A DNA stretch of 64,000 bases from Salvelinus alpinus (GCF_045679555.1 NC_092091.1:11123918-11187917); one strand, 5' to 3'. Positions 56,201 to 61,244 are shown, counted from the first letter of the stretch. Translations and numbers: made by a program. The notes: generated from the sequence alone by a model not told the origin.

Positions 56201-56987
56201 CACATTTCCTGGGCGCAAACAAAGCAGTGCCAACGACATGCGGATGAGAGTTGGACAAACATAATGGACACTACTGTGAGCAGCACTTTGAACAGAATGC
56301 CCTTAGGTGTGAGTTCTTTCATAAGGAGGTTTGTATACTTAACTACTTATGCCTTAAGATGTTTTGAATAGCTATTCAGAATAGGTTTCCTGGTTTGTGA
56401 GGCACTGTAACCAAGAAAGTCTTACGTTATCTTTAAATCTACATAGAATAGTAGTTGGTTGATAGTAGTTTAAGCACAATTGCTACCGCGTGAGTGATAC
56501 AAATTAGATTAGCCACGTCAGACTTAACCAACCACTACTGTAGATAAAAAAGTGTGTTCAAAACTGTCCATTGCATATTGTTAGAGCAAATAAAGCATTT
56601 TTTTACAAATTCAAAGCAAAACATGCTCGATTCCATGCGGCAATGTGTTCCAATGACTCACTCAAATAACTCTCCAATTCCCAACACAGGAATGCGCGGT
56701 TGTTACATTGGGAAAGGAACTGAATTGGTATGGCCACTTATGCCAGGCTTGGAATGTCTACCTCTTACCCACACACTGTCGAAATATATAAATTGCACCA
56801 CTTTCCGAAGAAAAACACTCATGACACCACCGACTGATGTCAACCGACACACGGCGTGCTAAACGCATTATAAAGGTTTACTATAAACAAAACAAAAATA
56901 CTTACCATTCACTGTGTAAATGGCACCAACCAGAAAACAAAGAGCAAATAGTTGTATGCAGAAGGCGAAACAAGTTTGGGTCTTCAT
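19405..56987 (-). CDS. mfge8: mfge8, lactadherin (milk fat globule EGF-factor 8), complete coding region
   Basis: The secreted protein bridges phosphatidylserine on apoptotic cells to integrins on phagocytes. Ten exons join in phase: 56906-56987, 37987-38109, 37249-37380, 29298-29411, 28610-28791, 25625-25780, 24987-25131, 23348-23532, 19882-20037 and 19405-19548. They total 1419 nt (472 aa plus stop). Domain order is signal peptide 1-25, EGF1 about 28-68, EGF2 69-112 with RGD at 90-92, EGF3 113-150, F5/8C-1 152-310 and F5/8C-2 313-470. The two C domains have parallel exon structure (182/156/145 and 185/156/144 nt), indicating internal duplication. The first intron is 18.8 kb. Introns are rich in transposons, and two splice junctions carry tandem duplications. 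Confidence 0.96.
19882..20037 (-). CDS. mfge8: mfge8 exon: middle of F5/8C-2
   Basis: 156 bp, phase 0-0, encoding [20 protein letters not shown] through DDVTSTDK. The donor is AAG|GTCTGT. The acceptor TTCTGTAACAG|GTGGAC is the copy at the low-coordinate end of a 24-copy tandem array of the same acceptor. Only this copy continues into real exon sequence (CCTAAG). Confidence 0.95.
20023..20996. repeat. 38/48-bp minisatellite of splice-acceptor copies, 24 copies
   Basis: On the minus strand each unit reads CTCCTTCTGTAACAG followed by GTGGACCTGGAGTCC, that is, the polypyrimidine tract, AG and first five codons of the mfge8 F5/8C-2 middle exon. There are 24 copies of ACCTGTTACAG (plus strand), from 20036 to 20990. 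Sixteen spacings are 38 bp and seven are 48 bp; the longer ones carry an extra GTGTCAGAAC. Some copies have GTAGAC instead of GTGGAC. Long plus-strand open frames across it are repeat artefacts. Confidence 0.95.
21129..21150. repeat. C homopolymer tract
   Basis: About 20 consecutive C residues in the mfge8 intron, with no associated gene. Confidence 0.9.
21214..23118 (+). mobile_element. hAT transposon with 8-bp target duplication, N-terminally deleted
   Basis: The 8-bp target duplication TTTTACAG occurs at 21206-21213 and 23119-23126. The right terminus ends TTTGACACCCCTG. The left begins CATATATGTCAGAGTC, a mutated form of the inverse CAGGGGTGTCAAAGTC. The 1905-bp element contains one long transposase frame. 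It opposes mfge8, lying in its intron between the F5/8C-2 exons. Confidence 0.95.
21410..22546 (+). pseudogene. hAT transposase, C-terminal two-thirds (GTF2IRD2/ZBED-like)
   Basis: The frame is open without interruption from about 21200 to the TGA at 22546. Transposase-like sequence begins near 21410 with [20 protein letters not shown], where TDGAP is a catalytic-core motif. It continues through [12 protein letters not shown] and [15 protein letters not shown] to the hAT dimerisation region ([17 protein letters not shown], then HLHSILRI). The BED zinc finger and N-terminal core are absent: the 5' end of the frame reads through the terminal sequence, so an internal deletion has joined the left end to the middle of the gene. 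Lacking the DNA-binding part it is unlikely to be active, though the remainder looks intact. Confidence 0.85.
23119..23290 (-). repeat. SINE (tRNA-derived) interrupted by the hAT insertion
   Basis: Contains GGGTTAAGTGCCTTGCTCA, GGCTCGGGTATTCGAACCAG (B-box region in reverse) and GATTACTGGCCCAATGCTAT, typical of a salmonid tRNA-derived SINE read on the minus strand. Its distal part (GTGAAATGTGTTG, 21192-21205) appears to lie on the other side of the hAT element, so the SINE was split by it. Confidence 0.7.
23348..23532 (-). CDS. mfge8: mfge8 exon: start of F5/8C-2
   Basis: 185 bp, phase 1 in and phase 0 out. The acceptor is CACGGCAG|GTTGCTCC and the donor CTGCAG|GTAACTG. It encodes [20 protein letters not shown] to TKRSEWLQ, including the opening Cys of the domain and the WGIEPF loop. 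Confidence 0.96.
23533..24986 (-). other. mfge8: mfge8 intron between the two F5/8C domains
   Basis: No exon. It contains a GA-rich tract (23583-23601), a 58-bp-period duplication of GGACTGAGACGCAGTGAGTC (24134 and 24192) and three copies of a 34-bp unit with AACCAAGCCAGATAACCCA (24396-24486). Confidence 0.7.
24987..25131 (-). CDS. mfge8: mfge8 exon: end of F5/8C-1
   Basis: 145 bp, phase 0 in and phase 1 out. The acceptor is CCCTCCAG|GTGTTCG and the donor AATG|GTAAAC. It encodes [20 protein letters not shown], then [20 protein letters not shown] and LVGCELN. Confidence 0.96.
25625..25780 (-). CDS. mfge8: mfge8 exon: middle of F5/8C-1
   Basis: 156 bp, phase 0-0. The acceptor is TTTGTGCAG|ATTAAC and the donor ACT|GTGAGT. 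It encodes [20 protein letters not shown] through [10 protein letters not shown]. It has the same length and phase as the matching exon of the second C domain. Confidence 0.97.
25896..27496 (+). mobile_element. Sleeping-Beauty-type Tc1 transposon (IR/DR), defective
   Basis: TA flanks both ends. The outer termini are CAGTTGAAGTCAGAAGTTTA and its inverse at 27477-27496. Inner repeats with GGGTCAGAAGTTTACATACA (about 26086) and the inverse TGTATGTAAACTTCTGACCC (about 27281) give the IR/DR layout. A transposase related to the salmonid Tc1 family lies on the plus strand in several frames: [13 protein letters not shown] (about 26273), [20 protein letters not shown] (about 26530), then [14 protein letters not shown] and [12 protein letters not shown] after 26979. 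The DDE residues are recognisable but the frame is broken by several indels. It sits in an mfge8 intron. Confidence 0.93.
27508..27565 (-). repeat. SINE core fragment
   Basis: Contains AGCAGACGCTCTTATCCAGA and GCGACTTACAAATT, the conserved core shared by many fish V-type SINEs, in reverse orientation. No tRNA-like head is present. Confidence 0.6.
27901..28149. repeat. 24-bp minisatellite, 10 copies
   Basis: Units of CCCCCATAATGATGTTGGAC plus CTAT in exact register, ending in a truncated copy. Lies in the mfge8 F5/8C-1 intron. Confidence 0.95.
28168..28448. repeat. 31-35-bp tandem repeat, 8 copies
   Basis: Copies of CTGCTAGACTAGATCAGTAG followed by ATAAGGGAGAGATAC or ATAAGCGAGATAAC, with variable spacing. 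Lies in the same mfge8 intron. Confidence 0.9.
28610..28791 (-). CDS. mfge8: mfge8 exon: start of F5/8C-1
   Basis: 182 bp, phase 1 in and phase 0 out. The acceptor is CATCCCTCAG|GTTGTATC and the donor ATAGAG|GTCAGT. It encodes [20 protein letters not shown], then [20 protein letters not shown], to NPWIE. Confidence 0.97.
29245..29277. repeat. (GT)n microsatellite near mfge8 EGF3 donor
   Basis: Sixteen or so GT dinucleotides on the plus strand (CA in the transcript), about 20 nt into the intron after the EGF3 exon. Confidence 0.95.
29298..29411 (-). CDS. mfge8: mfge8 exon: EGF domain 3
   Basis: 114 bp, phase 1-1. The acceptor is CTCTCCAG|ATGTGAAT and the donor CTGC|GTGAGT. It encodes [20 protein letters not shown], then [17 protein letters not shown]: six cysteines of a canonical EGF module. 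Confidence 0.97.
29548..29755 (-). repeat. tRNA-derived SINE, reverse orientation
   Basis: Reads on the minus strand from a tRNA-like head (CCTGGTTCGACTCCAGGC, B box, about 29690-29707) through GGCGGCGCACAATTGGCCC to the 3' end TTGTTCTCAACTGACTTGCC. The 5' head is incomplete. Confidence 0.8.
30072..30310. repeat. 47-bp tandem repeat, 5 copies
   Basis: The unit contains CCCCATAGGGCTCTGGTCAA, AAGTAGTGCACTACATAGCA and CCCTATT. This motif is common in salmonid genomes, here tandemly amplified. Confidence 0.9.
30735..30955 (-). mobile_element. Tc1-type transposon fragment
   Basis: Contains GTTCCACAGACATGTGACTA, AGTCAGTATCTGGTGTGGCG and CTCATGGACTGCACCAGATC, which I recognise as part of a salmonid Tc1-like family with transposase on the minus strand. 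No intact end was seen on the right. Confidence 0.6.
31056..31367. repeat. 24-bp minisatellite, 12 copies
   Basis: Copies of GGTCTATTCCTTTAGTGTTA plus TGGA (variants GGGTTA and GATGCC). A GAGGAGCACAGG word precedes both the first and the last copy. Lies in an mfge8 intron. Confidence 0.95.
31380..34090 (-). other. mfge8: mfge8 intron between EGF2 and EGF3, mostly unassigned
   Basis: No exon was recognised in about 2.7 kb. It holds one half of a duplicated block (32102-32333, partner at 34388-34586). A TG-rich stretch lies near 32758-32800 and a CA-rich stretch near 32965-33002. Confidence 0.5.
34098..34262 (+). repeat. tRNA-derived SINE with clear tRNA-like head
   Basis: The tRNA-like head runs 34101-34173 with A box TAGCTCAGTTGATAGAGC and B box GGTTCGATTCC. 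The anticodon-loop position reads CTTGCAG, resembling tRNA-Ala(TGC). It is followed by the conserved core GTCGCTCTGGATAAGAGCGT and CTGCTAAATGA. It is a retroposon rather than a tRNA gene, because the head is degenerate and fused to the SINE body. Confidence 0.85.
34279..34440. repeat. 34-bp tandem repeat, about 4.5 copies
   Basis: Copies of GTGTGGATAGCAGAAACTAC plus TGTAAACAGAGCAA. It leads directly into a block duplicated from 32102-32333. Confidence 0.85.
35040..36420 (-). mobile_element. L2-type LINE fragment lacking the RT active site
   Basis: On the minus strand, [40 protein letters not shown] and [20 protein letters not shown] are followed, after QVVRVGNN and a break, by [20 protein letters not shown]. 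The roughly 100 residues between them, which hold TGAPQGC and the FxDD box in the copy at 9235-11117, are missing. The 3' end (GTGACACAGTTTGATTTGATG on the minus strand) is present near 35040. It is inactive. Confidence 0.9.
36425..37225 (-). other. mfge8: mfge8 intron, unassigned unique sequence
   Basis: No repeat or exon was recognised in this 800-bp AT-rich stretch next to the EGF2 exon. Confidence 0.5.
37220..37263 (-). repeat. 22-bp tandem duplication of the mfge8 EGF2 splice donor
   Basis: The two halves 37220-37241 and 37242-37263 match at 19 of 22 positions. Each contains CTCTTACTG on the plus strand, that is, CAG followed by AACA or GGCA and GTAAGAG on the transcript strand. The copy at 37242-37263 is met first and keeps phase 1. 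Confidence 0.9.
37249..37380 (-). CDS. mfge8: mfge8 exon: EGF domain 2 with RGD
   Basis: 132 bp, phase 1-1. The acceptor is GCTTCCCAG|GGCCCTGC and the donor GAACA|GTAAGAG. It encodes [20 protein letters not shown], then [20 protein letters not shown] and CQN. RGD at residues 90-92 lies in the EGF2 loop, where mammalian MFGE8 carries its integrin-binding RGD. A second donor 22 nt downstream would cause a frameshift. Confidence 0.97.
37751..37948 (+). repeat. tRNA-derived SINE (SmaI/Fok-like)
   Basis: A head with GGCAGCCTAGTGCTTAGAGC, a body with CCCCGAGCTGACAAGGTAAA and TGAACCAGGCAGTTAACCCA, and a 3' end CTTGCCTAGTTAAATAAATA. Lies in the mfge8 intron between EGF1 and EGF2. Confidence 0.88.
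37987..38109 (-). CDS. mfge8: mfge8 exon: EGF domain 1
   Basis: 123 bp, phase 1-1. The acceptor is TCTCCCAG|GTGACTAC and the donor ACTG|GTAAGG. It encodes [20 protein letters not shown], then [21 protein letters not shown], with six EGF cysteines. Confidence 0.97.
38110..39503 (-). other. mfge8: mfge8 intron 1, 3' portion, unassigned
   Basis: No exon or clear element. T-rich tract at 39481-39499 directly before the Tc1 insertion. Confidence 0.5.
39504..41110 (+). mobile_element. Tc1-like transposon copy A (1607 bp)
   Basis: Flanked by TA on each side. The long inverted termini (about 200 bp) begin CAGTGGGGAGAACAAGTATT and end with the inverse at 41091-41110. The element encodes a paired-like/DDE transposase in two blocks on the plus strand. 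A near-identical copy lies inverted at 48313-49917. Confidence 0.96.
39872..40894 (+). pseudogene. Tc1-like transposase, two nonsense changes
   Basis: The DNA-cutting enzyme of the element. The N-terminal helix-turn-helix region starts [23 protein letters not shown] motifs are [10 protein letters not shown] (about 40328), [11 protein letters not shown] (about 40595) and [11 protein letters not shown] (about 40690), ending NKGFCTKY at 40894. Two in-frame stops interrupt it: TAG near 40395, where copy B has GAG, and TGA near 40485, where copy B has CGA (a CpG-decay transition). Otherwise the frame is continuous. Confidence 0.93.
41346..42649 (-). mobile_element. Tc1-like transposon, decayed
   Basis: TA flanks 1304 bp with inverted ends CAGTGCCTTCGGAAAGTATT and ACTTTCCGAAGGCACTG. 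A minus-strand transposase starts at 42247 ([20 protein letters not shown]) and keeps [20 protein letters not shown]. It loses frame and sequence after about residue 90, and still shows [17 protein letters not shown], with Glu changed to Lys in the IEN motif. It is shorter than a full Tc1 and inactive. Confidence 0.9.
42650..44050 (-). other. mfge8: mfge8 intron 1, unassigned
   Basis: No recognisable exon. Ordinary AT-rich sequence with a T run at 43489-43498. Confidence 0.45.
44057..44356. repeat. 182-bp tandem duplication, diverged
   Basis: Blocks 44057-44176 and 44239-44356 share GGCATGGGGAGTCCAGCCAC, CATCTTTC, TCCTCAGTATT and GACTCATTGGCAG, in the same order and orientation with a period of about 182 bp. 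No ORF or family was recognised. Confidence 0.8.
44560..45165. mobile_element. Interspersed repeat ending in a Tc1-type terminus
   Basis: The right end, AAGGTGTTCCTAATGTTTAG plus TATACT (45128-45152), is a terminus I associate with a salmonid DNA transposon. Internal words such as GGACATCCAGCCAACTTGAC are also repeat-like. No matching left terminus was found, so it is probably truncated. Confidence 0.5.
45455..45735. mobile_element. Foldback MITE-like repeat
   Basis: GCAATAAGGC...GTGTGGTATATGGCC on the left is inverted as GGTATATTGGCCATATAC...GGTGCCTTATTGC on the right, followed by a tail with AATATACCACGGCTCTCAGC. This hairpin-forming repeat is frequent in salmonids. No coding capacity. Confidence 0.7.
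46368..46484. repeat. 27-bp tandem repeat, 3 full and 2 short copies
   Basis: The unit is ACCAACAGGCACACACCGAC plus AAGGGTG. The short copies lack the central CACACACCG part. Confidence 0.9.
46740..46920 (-). repeat. tRNA-derived SINE, reverse orientation
   Basis: On the minus strand the head reads GGGGCGGCAGGTAGCTTAGC with GGTTCGAATCCCCGAGCTGA (B box), then CAAAGCACTTAACCCTAATT, and the core GTCACTCTGGATAAGAGC with CTCAAATGTAAATG at the 3' end. Confidence 0.85.
47343..47505 (-). repeat. SINE fragment, reverse orientation
   Basis: Reads AACTAGGAAAGTCAGTTAAG, ACAAATTCTTATTTACAATG, GGGAACAGTGAGTTAACTGC and TTTACCCTGTCAGCTCGGGG, the 3' half and middle of the same SINE family as 37751-37948. 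The head is missing. Confidence 0.8.
48313..49917 (-). mobile_element. Tc1-like transposon copy B (1605 bp), inverted relative to copy A
   Basis: TA-flanked, with the same inverted termini as 39504-41110 and nearly the same sequence. It is 2 bp shorter because of a deletion in the transposase gene. Confidence 0.96.
48550..49549 (-). pseudogene. Tc1-like transposase, frameshifted
   Basis: Starts at 49549 with [20 protein letters not shown] and runs through [10 protein letters not shown] and [18 protein letters not shown] 2-bp deletion near 48953 (AAAGGACAGG where copy A has AAAGGGGACAGG) then shifts the frame. The other frame continues with [29 protein letters not shown] and [11 protein letters not shown] to an early stop after VIAN (TAA where copy A has AAA), six codons short. 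All three catalytic residues are present but split between frames. Confidence 0.93.
50041..51445 (+). mobile_element. Old Tc1-like transposon remnant
   Basis: The left end CAGTGCCTTCAGAAAGAATT follows TA at 50039. The right end, TGATGAATACTTTCTGCATG near 51421-51440, is a decayed inverse. Internal words (TTCCAATGCCTCGCAAAGAA, TTTCAGCAGGACAATAACCT) match the element at 5771-7337, so both are members of one old family. No intact frame. Confidence 0.85.
51446..54150 (-). other. mfge8: mfge8 intron 1, unassigned, with one small ORF
   Basis: No exon was recognised. A 68-codon plus-strand frame (52304-52510) begins in a good start context, GCCATGG, and reads [20 protein letters not shown] and onward. 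I do not recognise it, and it is more likely part of an interspersed repeat than a gene. AT-rich elsewhere. Confidence 0.45.
54153..54235. repeat. Inverted repeat (hairpin)
   Basis: TTCACAAGTTTGGACAGCAC on the left pairs with GTTGTCCAAACTTGTGAA on the right. An inner pair (AGTAGAGT and ACTCTACT) extends the stem around a short loop. Confidence 0.8.
54322..55636. mobile_element. TIR-bounded non-autonomous element containing a minisatellite
   Basis: The left end TTAGGCTTGGGCGGTAT (54322-54338) is inverted at the right as ATACCACCCAAGCCTA (55621-55636). CAGTG lies just outside both ends and may be the target duplication. No transposase is present. Internal sequence holds a 26-bp array at 54725-55165. 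Confidence 0.75.
54725..55165. repeat. 26-29-bp minisatellite, about 16 copies
   Basis: Unit ACGCTAGTAGGACGCACAGG plus a G/A run of variable length (GAAAAA to GGGAAAAAA). Length variation comes only from that homopolymeric run. Confidence 0.93.
55640..56905 (-). other. mfge8: mfge8 intron 1, 5' portion, unassigned
   Basis: No exon or named repeat was recognised between the TIR element and exon 1. Confidence 0.45.
56906..56987 (-). CDS. mfge8: mfge8 exon 1: signal peptide
   Basis: 82 bp from ATG (56987-56985) to the donor AATG|GTAAGT. It encodes [20 protein letters not shown] and GAIYTVN, a short hydrophobic secretion signal. A is at -3 of the ATG. The last base, G, combines with GT of the EGF1 exon to give Gly. 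The frame stays open upstream, but the hydrophobic leader and start context favour this Met. Confidence 0.92.
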
Positions 56988-57089
56988 TGTGGCCTCTTTC
57001 ACTCTTTCTTTTAACTCTTGCGGACGTTTGGACGACTCCTCAGCTCTGACAAAAACACAGCTGCTCGGTGTAGTGTTGCCAGTGTTGAG

Positions 57090-57200
57090 ATTGGGCGAGT
57101 TCGTTTTGCATGGCCCAGTGCTCCGGGTAGGTGGTAATTTATTTAAGGGCCCTGGACCGCTCACCCGGGGCACCGGGCCATGGAAAACGAACTCGCCCAA
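57090..57200. promoter_or_regulatory. Inverted repeat in mfge8 promoter region with TATA-like loop
   Basis: TTGGGCGAGTTCGTTTTGCA with CCCAGTGCTCCGGGTAGG on the left is inverted at the right as CCCGGGGCACCGGGCCATGG and AAAACGAACTCGCCCAA. The arms are about 42 bp with several mismatches. The loop reads TTAAATAAATTA on the minus strand, a possible TATA-like element about 150 bp upstream of the mfge8 ATG. The regulatory role is inferred from position only. Confidence 0.45.
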
Positions 57201-57414
57201 TAAGCGCTAGCAGGCGTCAGAGGTAGCACGTGCATCTCTGCTTCCATCCAATTACATTATGTTGTATGATTGTAAGCTCTCCTCTGGGGTGTGATTTAAA
57301 AAAACGGTTGAATGTAAATATAGCGCTGTGAAAAGGCGTGGGCAGCAACTGTCAGAGTGAGAATGTTAAATTGATTGTAATGTATTGTTGATGCATAATT
57401 ACGTATACTATCGA

Positions 57415-57648
57415 ACAGTTTCGTGGCACAGCGGTCTAAGGCACTGCATGTCAGTGCTAGAGGTTTCACTACAGACCCTGGTTCGATCCCGGGCTGTATT
57501 ACAACCGGCCGTGATCTCCCATATGGCGGTGCACAATTGGCCCAGCGTTGTCCGGGATAGAGGAGGGTTTGGCCGGGTAGACTGTCATTGTAAAATAATA
57601 CTTTGTTCTTAACTGACTAAATAAATAAAGGTTAAATAAAAACAAAAA
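57415..57648 (+). repeat. tRNA-derived SINE with intact A and B boxes
   Basis: The head reads GTGGCACAGCGGTCTAAGGC (A box) and CCTGGTTCGATCCCGGGCTG (B box), resembling tRNA-Leu. The body has TGCACAATTGGCCCAGCGTT, and the 3' end is TTGTTCTTAACTGACTAAAT with an A-rich tail. It lies upstream of mfge8. Confidence 0.9.
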
Positions 57649-57751
57649 ATTATATTGTTTATGCAAAGCTTTTTGAATGTGTTTTGTACCTGATAAGCCA
57701 TGTAGCTTAACATTGCCACCGGATAAACTGGATAACTAACTACTGTACTCT

Positions 57752-58128
57752 CTCTCGTTGTCTCTCTCTCGTTGTCTCTCTCTCGTTGTCTCTCTCTCTT
57801 CTAGTAGGGAGCTCTCCAGAAGGGATCTTCTAGTAAGGAGCTCTCCAGAAGGGATATTCTAGTAGGGAGCTCTTCAGAAGGGATATTCTAGTAGGGAGCT
57901 CTTCAGAAGGGATCTTCCAGAAGGGATCTTCCAGTAGGGAGCTCTTCAGAAGGGATCTTCCAGTAGGGAGCTCTCCAGAAGGGATCTTCCAGTAGGGAGC
58001 TCTTCAGAAGGGATCTTCCAGTAGGGAGCTCTTCAGAAGGGATCTTCTAGTAGGGAGCTCTCCAGAAGGGATCTTCTAGTAGGGAGCTCTCCAGAAGGGA
58101 TCTTCTAGTAGGGAGCTCTTCAGTAAAG
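57752..58128. repeat. 29-bp minisatellite, 11 copies, preceded by a TCTCTCTCGTTG array
   Basis: Copies of AGTAGGGAGCTCTCCAGAAG plus GGATCTTCT, with CTCTTC and ATATTC variants and one copy lacking the central part. A (TCTC)n/TCGTTG repeat at 57752-57799 leads into it. Confidence 0.93.
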
Positions 58129-59440
58129 CTATTTGATGACCCCTTCTAAGAACTTCAAACACATATTTCCTGATCTCTCCAATAGTAGGCCTATGATATC
58201 AAAGCTCCATATGCTCCTCATTAGCTTACAATACGCAGCAGGTGAGGGAGAGGGTCAGTATGTTAACTGCATGAGTCATCTGTAATGACTACTATTTCTA
58301 ACTGAGAAGTGAAGAGGTTTTGAAATGATAAACCCTTATCATATCTGTCACCATAGCCTACTGTGTTTATCATTATACTGAAGTTCTCTACTGTCATTGT
58401 ATTCAACTCTATTCTATTTATTTTTACTTTATTTTTAATATATTATCTTTTATAATTTTACCCCTAACCCTCTCTTAATTGGAGTAAACTAATGGACAAC
58501 AATATTTGGACTTCTACTTCCAGTTTATACATACTATATACATTTTACAGACACAGTATATTTTACAGTAGTTATCTTTTACATTTATTGTATTTTAATC
58601 CTGGGGCGGTGTGTAAGAATTGCCCTGGCAGATTTTGGGTCCCAGTTTATCCCTGGGGTTAATTGGTTCACTAAACGAATATCTATGATAATACCTGATT
58701 CCTTGGTCCAGTCTTATCTTGGTGGGTTTAAATGAATGAGAAGTGAAGCTTTATTGTAATGTTTGAGTTAATCATCTTGTGTCTGGATGTAAATGGCAAT
58801 AGTTCATGTAAATAGTATTATATCATAGTATTTCCTATCTATTTAAAGTATTTTTCCAGGCCCCTGATGTGCAGAGAACAAATTATAATTTGTTTAGCAA
58901 TATTTTCACAAACTTGTATTTATTATACAAATATTTATCAATTAAGATACATATTTTCTCAATAATAATAATAATAATAATAATGACTATATGCCATGGC
59001 AGAGCCAGGGTGAAATTTCCCTTTAAGGTTCAAATATTTATCATGGTTACAGTATTTCTGACTCTTTATTTGCTGCAGCAGATGTTGGTTGCCCATGTTC
59101 TCATAAGCAATGAATGAATTCTCACATTGAGTGAATATCCTACTTTAGTAAATGTTGCCTCCCAGTGGTCAAATTGTATCGATTGGAAAGTAATCTCATT
59201 CCTAGACGCTTCAGCCCAAATGCGCTATTCAATGAAAGGCACATTGTAAACAAAAGCACTGCACTTTACTTTTAAAGATATTTTGCACTTGAGCAGACAT
59301 CCGCAGCGTTTAACGTGAATGTGATCTCCGCACGTGTCAGGGAATTGCATTTAAAAAGGCGCACTGTCAACCAGTGCGGTGAGTTTTGTCGACAATGCGC
59401 CTTTGATTGAATTCCTGGTCTCTGTCTTCTTTTTATATTG
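58129..59440. other. Intergenic, unassigned
   Basis: Between mfge8 and rlbp1. AT-rich, with an (ATA)n microsatellite at 58964-58984. No ABHD2-like exon was seen, although that gene sits here in human. Confidence 0.5.
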
Positions 59441-59441
59441 T

Positions 59442-59628
59442 CACTACAGACCCTGGTTCGATTCCAGGCTGTATCGCAACCGGCAGTGATTGGGAGTCCC
59501 ATTGGGCGGCGCACAATTGGCCCAGCGTCGTCCGGGTTAGGGTTTGGCCGGGGTAGGCCGTCATTGTAAATAAGAATTTGTTCTTAACTGACACGCCTAG
59601 TTAAATAAAGGTTAAATAAAAAATATTT
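59442..59628 (+). repeat. tRNA-derived SINE, 5'-truncated
   Basis: Begins at the B box (CCCTGGTTCGATTCCAGGCT) and continues GGCGGCGCACAATTGGCCCA to the 3' end TAGTTAAATAAAGGTTAAAT. Confidence 0.88.
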
Positions 59629-59945
59629 TGCTTGTCTGTATTCTATTCTATGGTAGAAAATGGACCACAAGTACCTGTGTGTTTATTGGGTTGGTGAGGG
59701 AAGAGTTGCGGGCCTGAGAGCTTTGATGAGAGAACTAAGGTCATAACATAACTAGCCCCGCCCCCTCATCTTTCCCTATGGAATTATTCCTTTGTTTGTC
59801 TTTTTCCTTTGTTTTGTTTACAACCCTTATAGATGTACAATGATGTCGTTAGAGTGTAGAATCCCAACTTGGCATGATGTATTAAGTCATCACGTGTGTT
59901 TTTTGGTTAGGGTTAAATTAGGTTGAGCACAACACAATACAGTTA

Positions 59946-59966
59946 TGGGGGGGGGGGGGGGGGGGG
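59946..59966. repeat. G homopolymer, about 21 bases
   Basis: An uninterrupted G run. It is intergenic and prone to sequencing-length error. Confidence 0.9.
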
Positions 59967-60290
59967 ATTTTATTGTGTATTCCTTGCTAACCTGTGTTTG
60001 TGTGCAAATATCCTGCAAACCAAGGTGAACAGAAATGGTCATCCTTCATCGTTCGTTCCATACAGTTTATTGTCCACATTGTGGTGACATGCTCATGCCT
60101 CTGCATTGATCCACAGAGGATAAAAGTGCTGATATTCATCTCTAAGCTCGGTCAAAAACAAACAGAGACAGGCACTTGTTTGATTCATGGCCTTGTATCA
60201 CCCTGAGGAGAAAAGGGAGGTGGATAGAGAACTGTCAGGTTGAACGAGTGCTAGCTGTATGTGTCAAAGATCAGCCTGGTCTCATAGATT

Positions 60291-60814
60291 AGATGTAACA
60301 TAGTAAATGTAAATCCGAGACGCTCAAATTTGTATGATATATGTTAATATATATATATGTTAAGTTTGGTATGGTTACATAAGACAGAAGGTTACTATAA
60401 GGCGATTGGTCAGAGTGGATGGGTGGCGTATGACGTGAACGTCTAGTAACCCACGGGTTGTATGTTCCAATCTCATCACGGACAACTTTAGCATTTTAGC
60501 TAATTAGCATGTTTGCAGCTACACTTTTTAGCTACTTTGCAACTACTCAGCATATTAGCTAACCCTTCCCCTAACCTTAACCCTTTAACCTAACTCCTAA
60601 CCTTAACCCCTAGCCTAGCTAACGTTAGCCACCTGGCTAACTTTAGTGTTCGCCACCTAGCTAACGATAGCCACAACAAATTGGAATTCGTAACATATTA
60701 TACAAATTGTAATTCGTAACATATCACACGAAATGTATGATGGACATCCACAAATTAATACATACCATACGAATTGGAGTGTCCCATTTTTACATTTACT
60801 ATATGTTACCTCTA
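60291..60814. mobile_element. TIR-bounded non-autonomous repeat, about 520 bp
   Basis: The left end AGATGTAACATAGTAAATGT (60291) is inverted at the right as ACATTTACTATATGTTACCT (about 60793-60812). The interior has GAATTCGTAACATAT repeats and a degenerate CCTAACCTTAACCC stretch at 60562-60610. No ORF. Confidence 0.7.
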
Positions 60815-61115
60815 CCCCTGAGTCCAGGTTGCAGACATGGGTTACACAGAGAAAAGCTCCATGGTTAGGGCTGTTAAGTGTCTCAGGTAAGGCCTGAGCC
60901 AAGGCTATATAGTCCTCTCTGTGCTGTTGGGAGGGCTTTGTTGGGTGTTTAATACTTAATAACTCTTGGAAAACAACAACAGTACAATACCACAACCATC
61001 TTTTACATTATTTTCTAATAAAGCCACACTCCTATGTTTTTCATAGTTTCTGTCTGTGTTTTGTGTGGAGGTCCCAGTCTGGTTGGAGGAGTGGCGGATG
61101 ATGAGGAGGGGGTGT

Positions 61116-61244
61116 TCAGTCGAACAGCTTGGCTGCTATGGCTTTGCCGTCGTACTTGGAGTTCTTGCCGTTGAACTCGGAAGGCAGGATGTCGGCGTCA
61201 AACTCCTTGTAGTAGTTGTCCAGCTCGTCTCCGTGGACAAACAC
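61116..61244 (-). CDS. rlbp1: rlbp1 last exon
   Basis: 129 bp. The acceptor is CCAATCAG|GTGTTTG and the stop TGA at 61118-61116. It encodes [20 protein letters not shown], then [20 protein letters not shown] and FD. Confidence 0.95.
   Translation of the reverse strand: MFVHGDELDNYYKEFDADILPSEFNGKNSKYDGKAIAAKLFD

Noticed and set aside
60562-60610. CCTAACC/CTTAACCC words suggestive of interstitial telomere repeats
   Set aside because: Irregular, without TTAGGG periodicity, and inside a TIR-bounded interspersed repeat.
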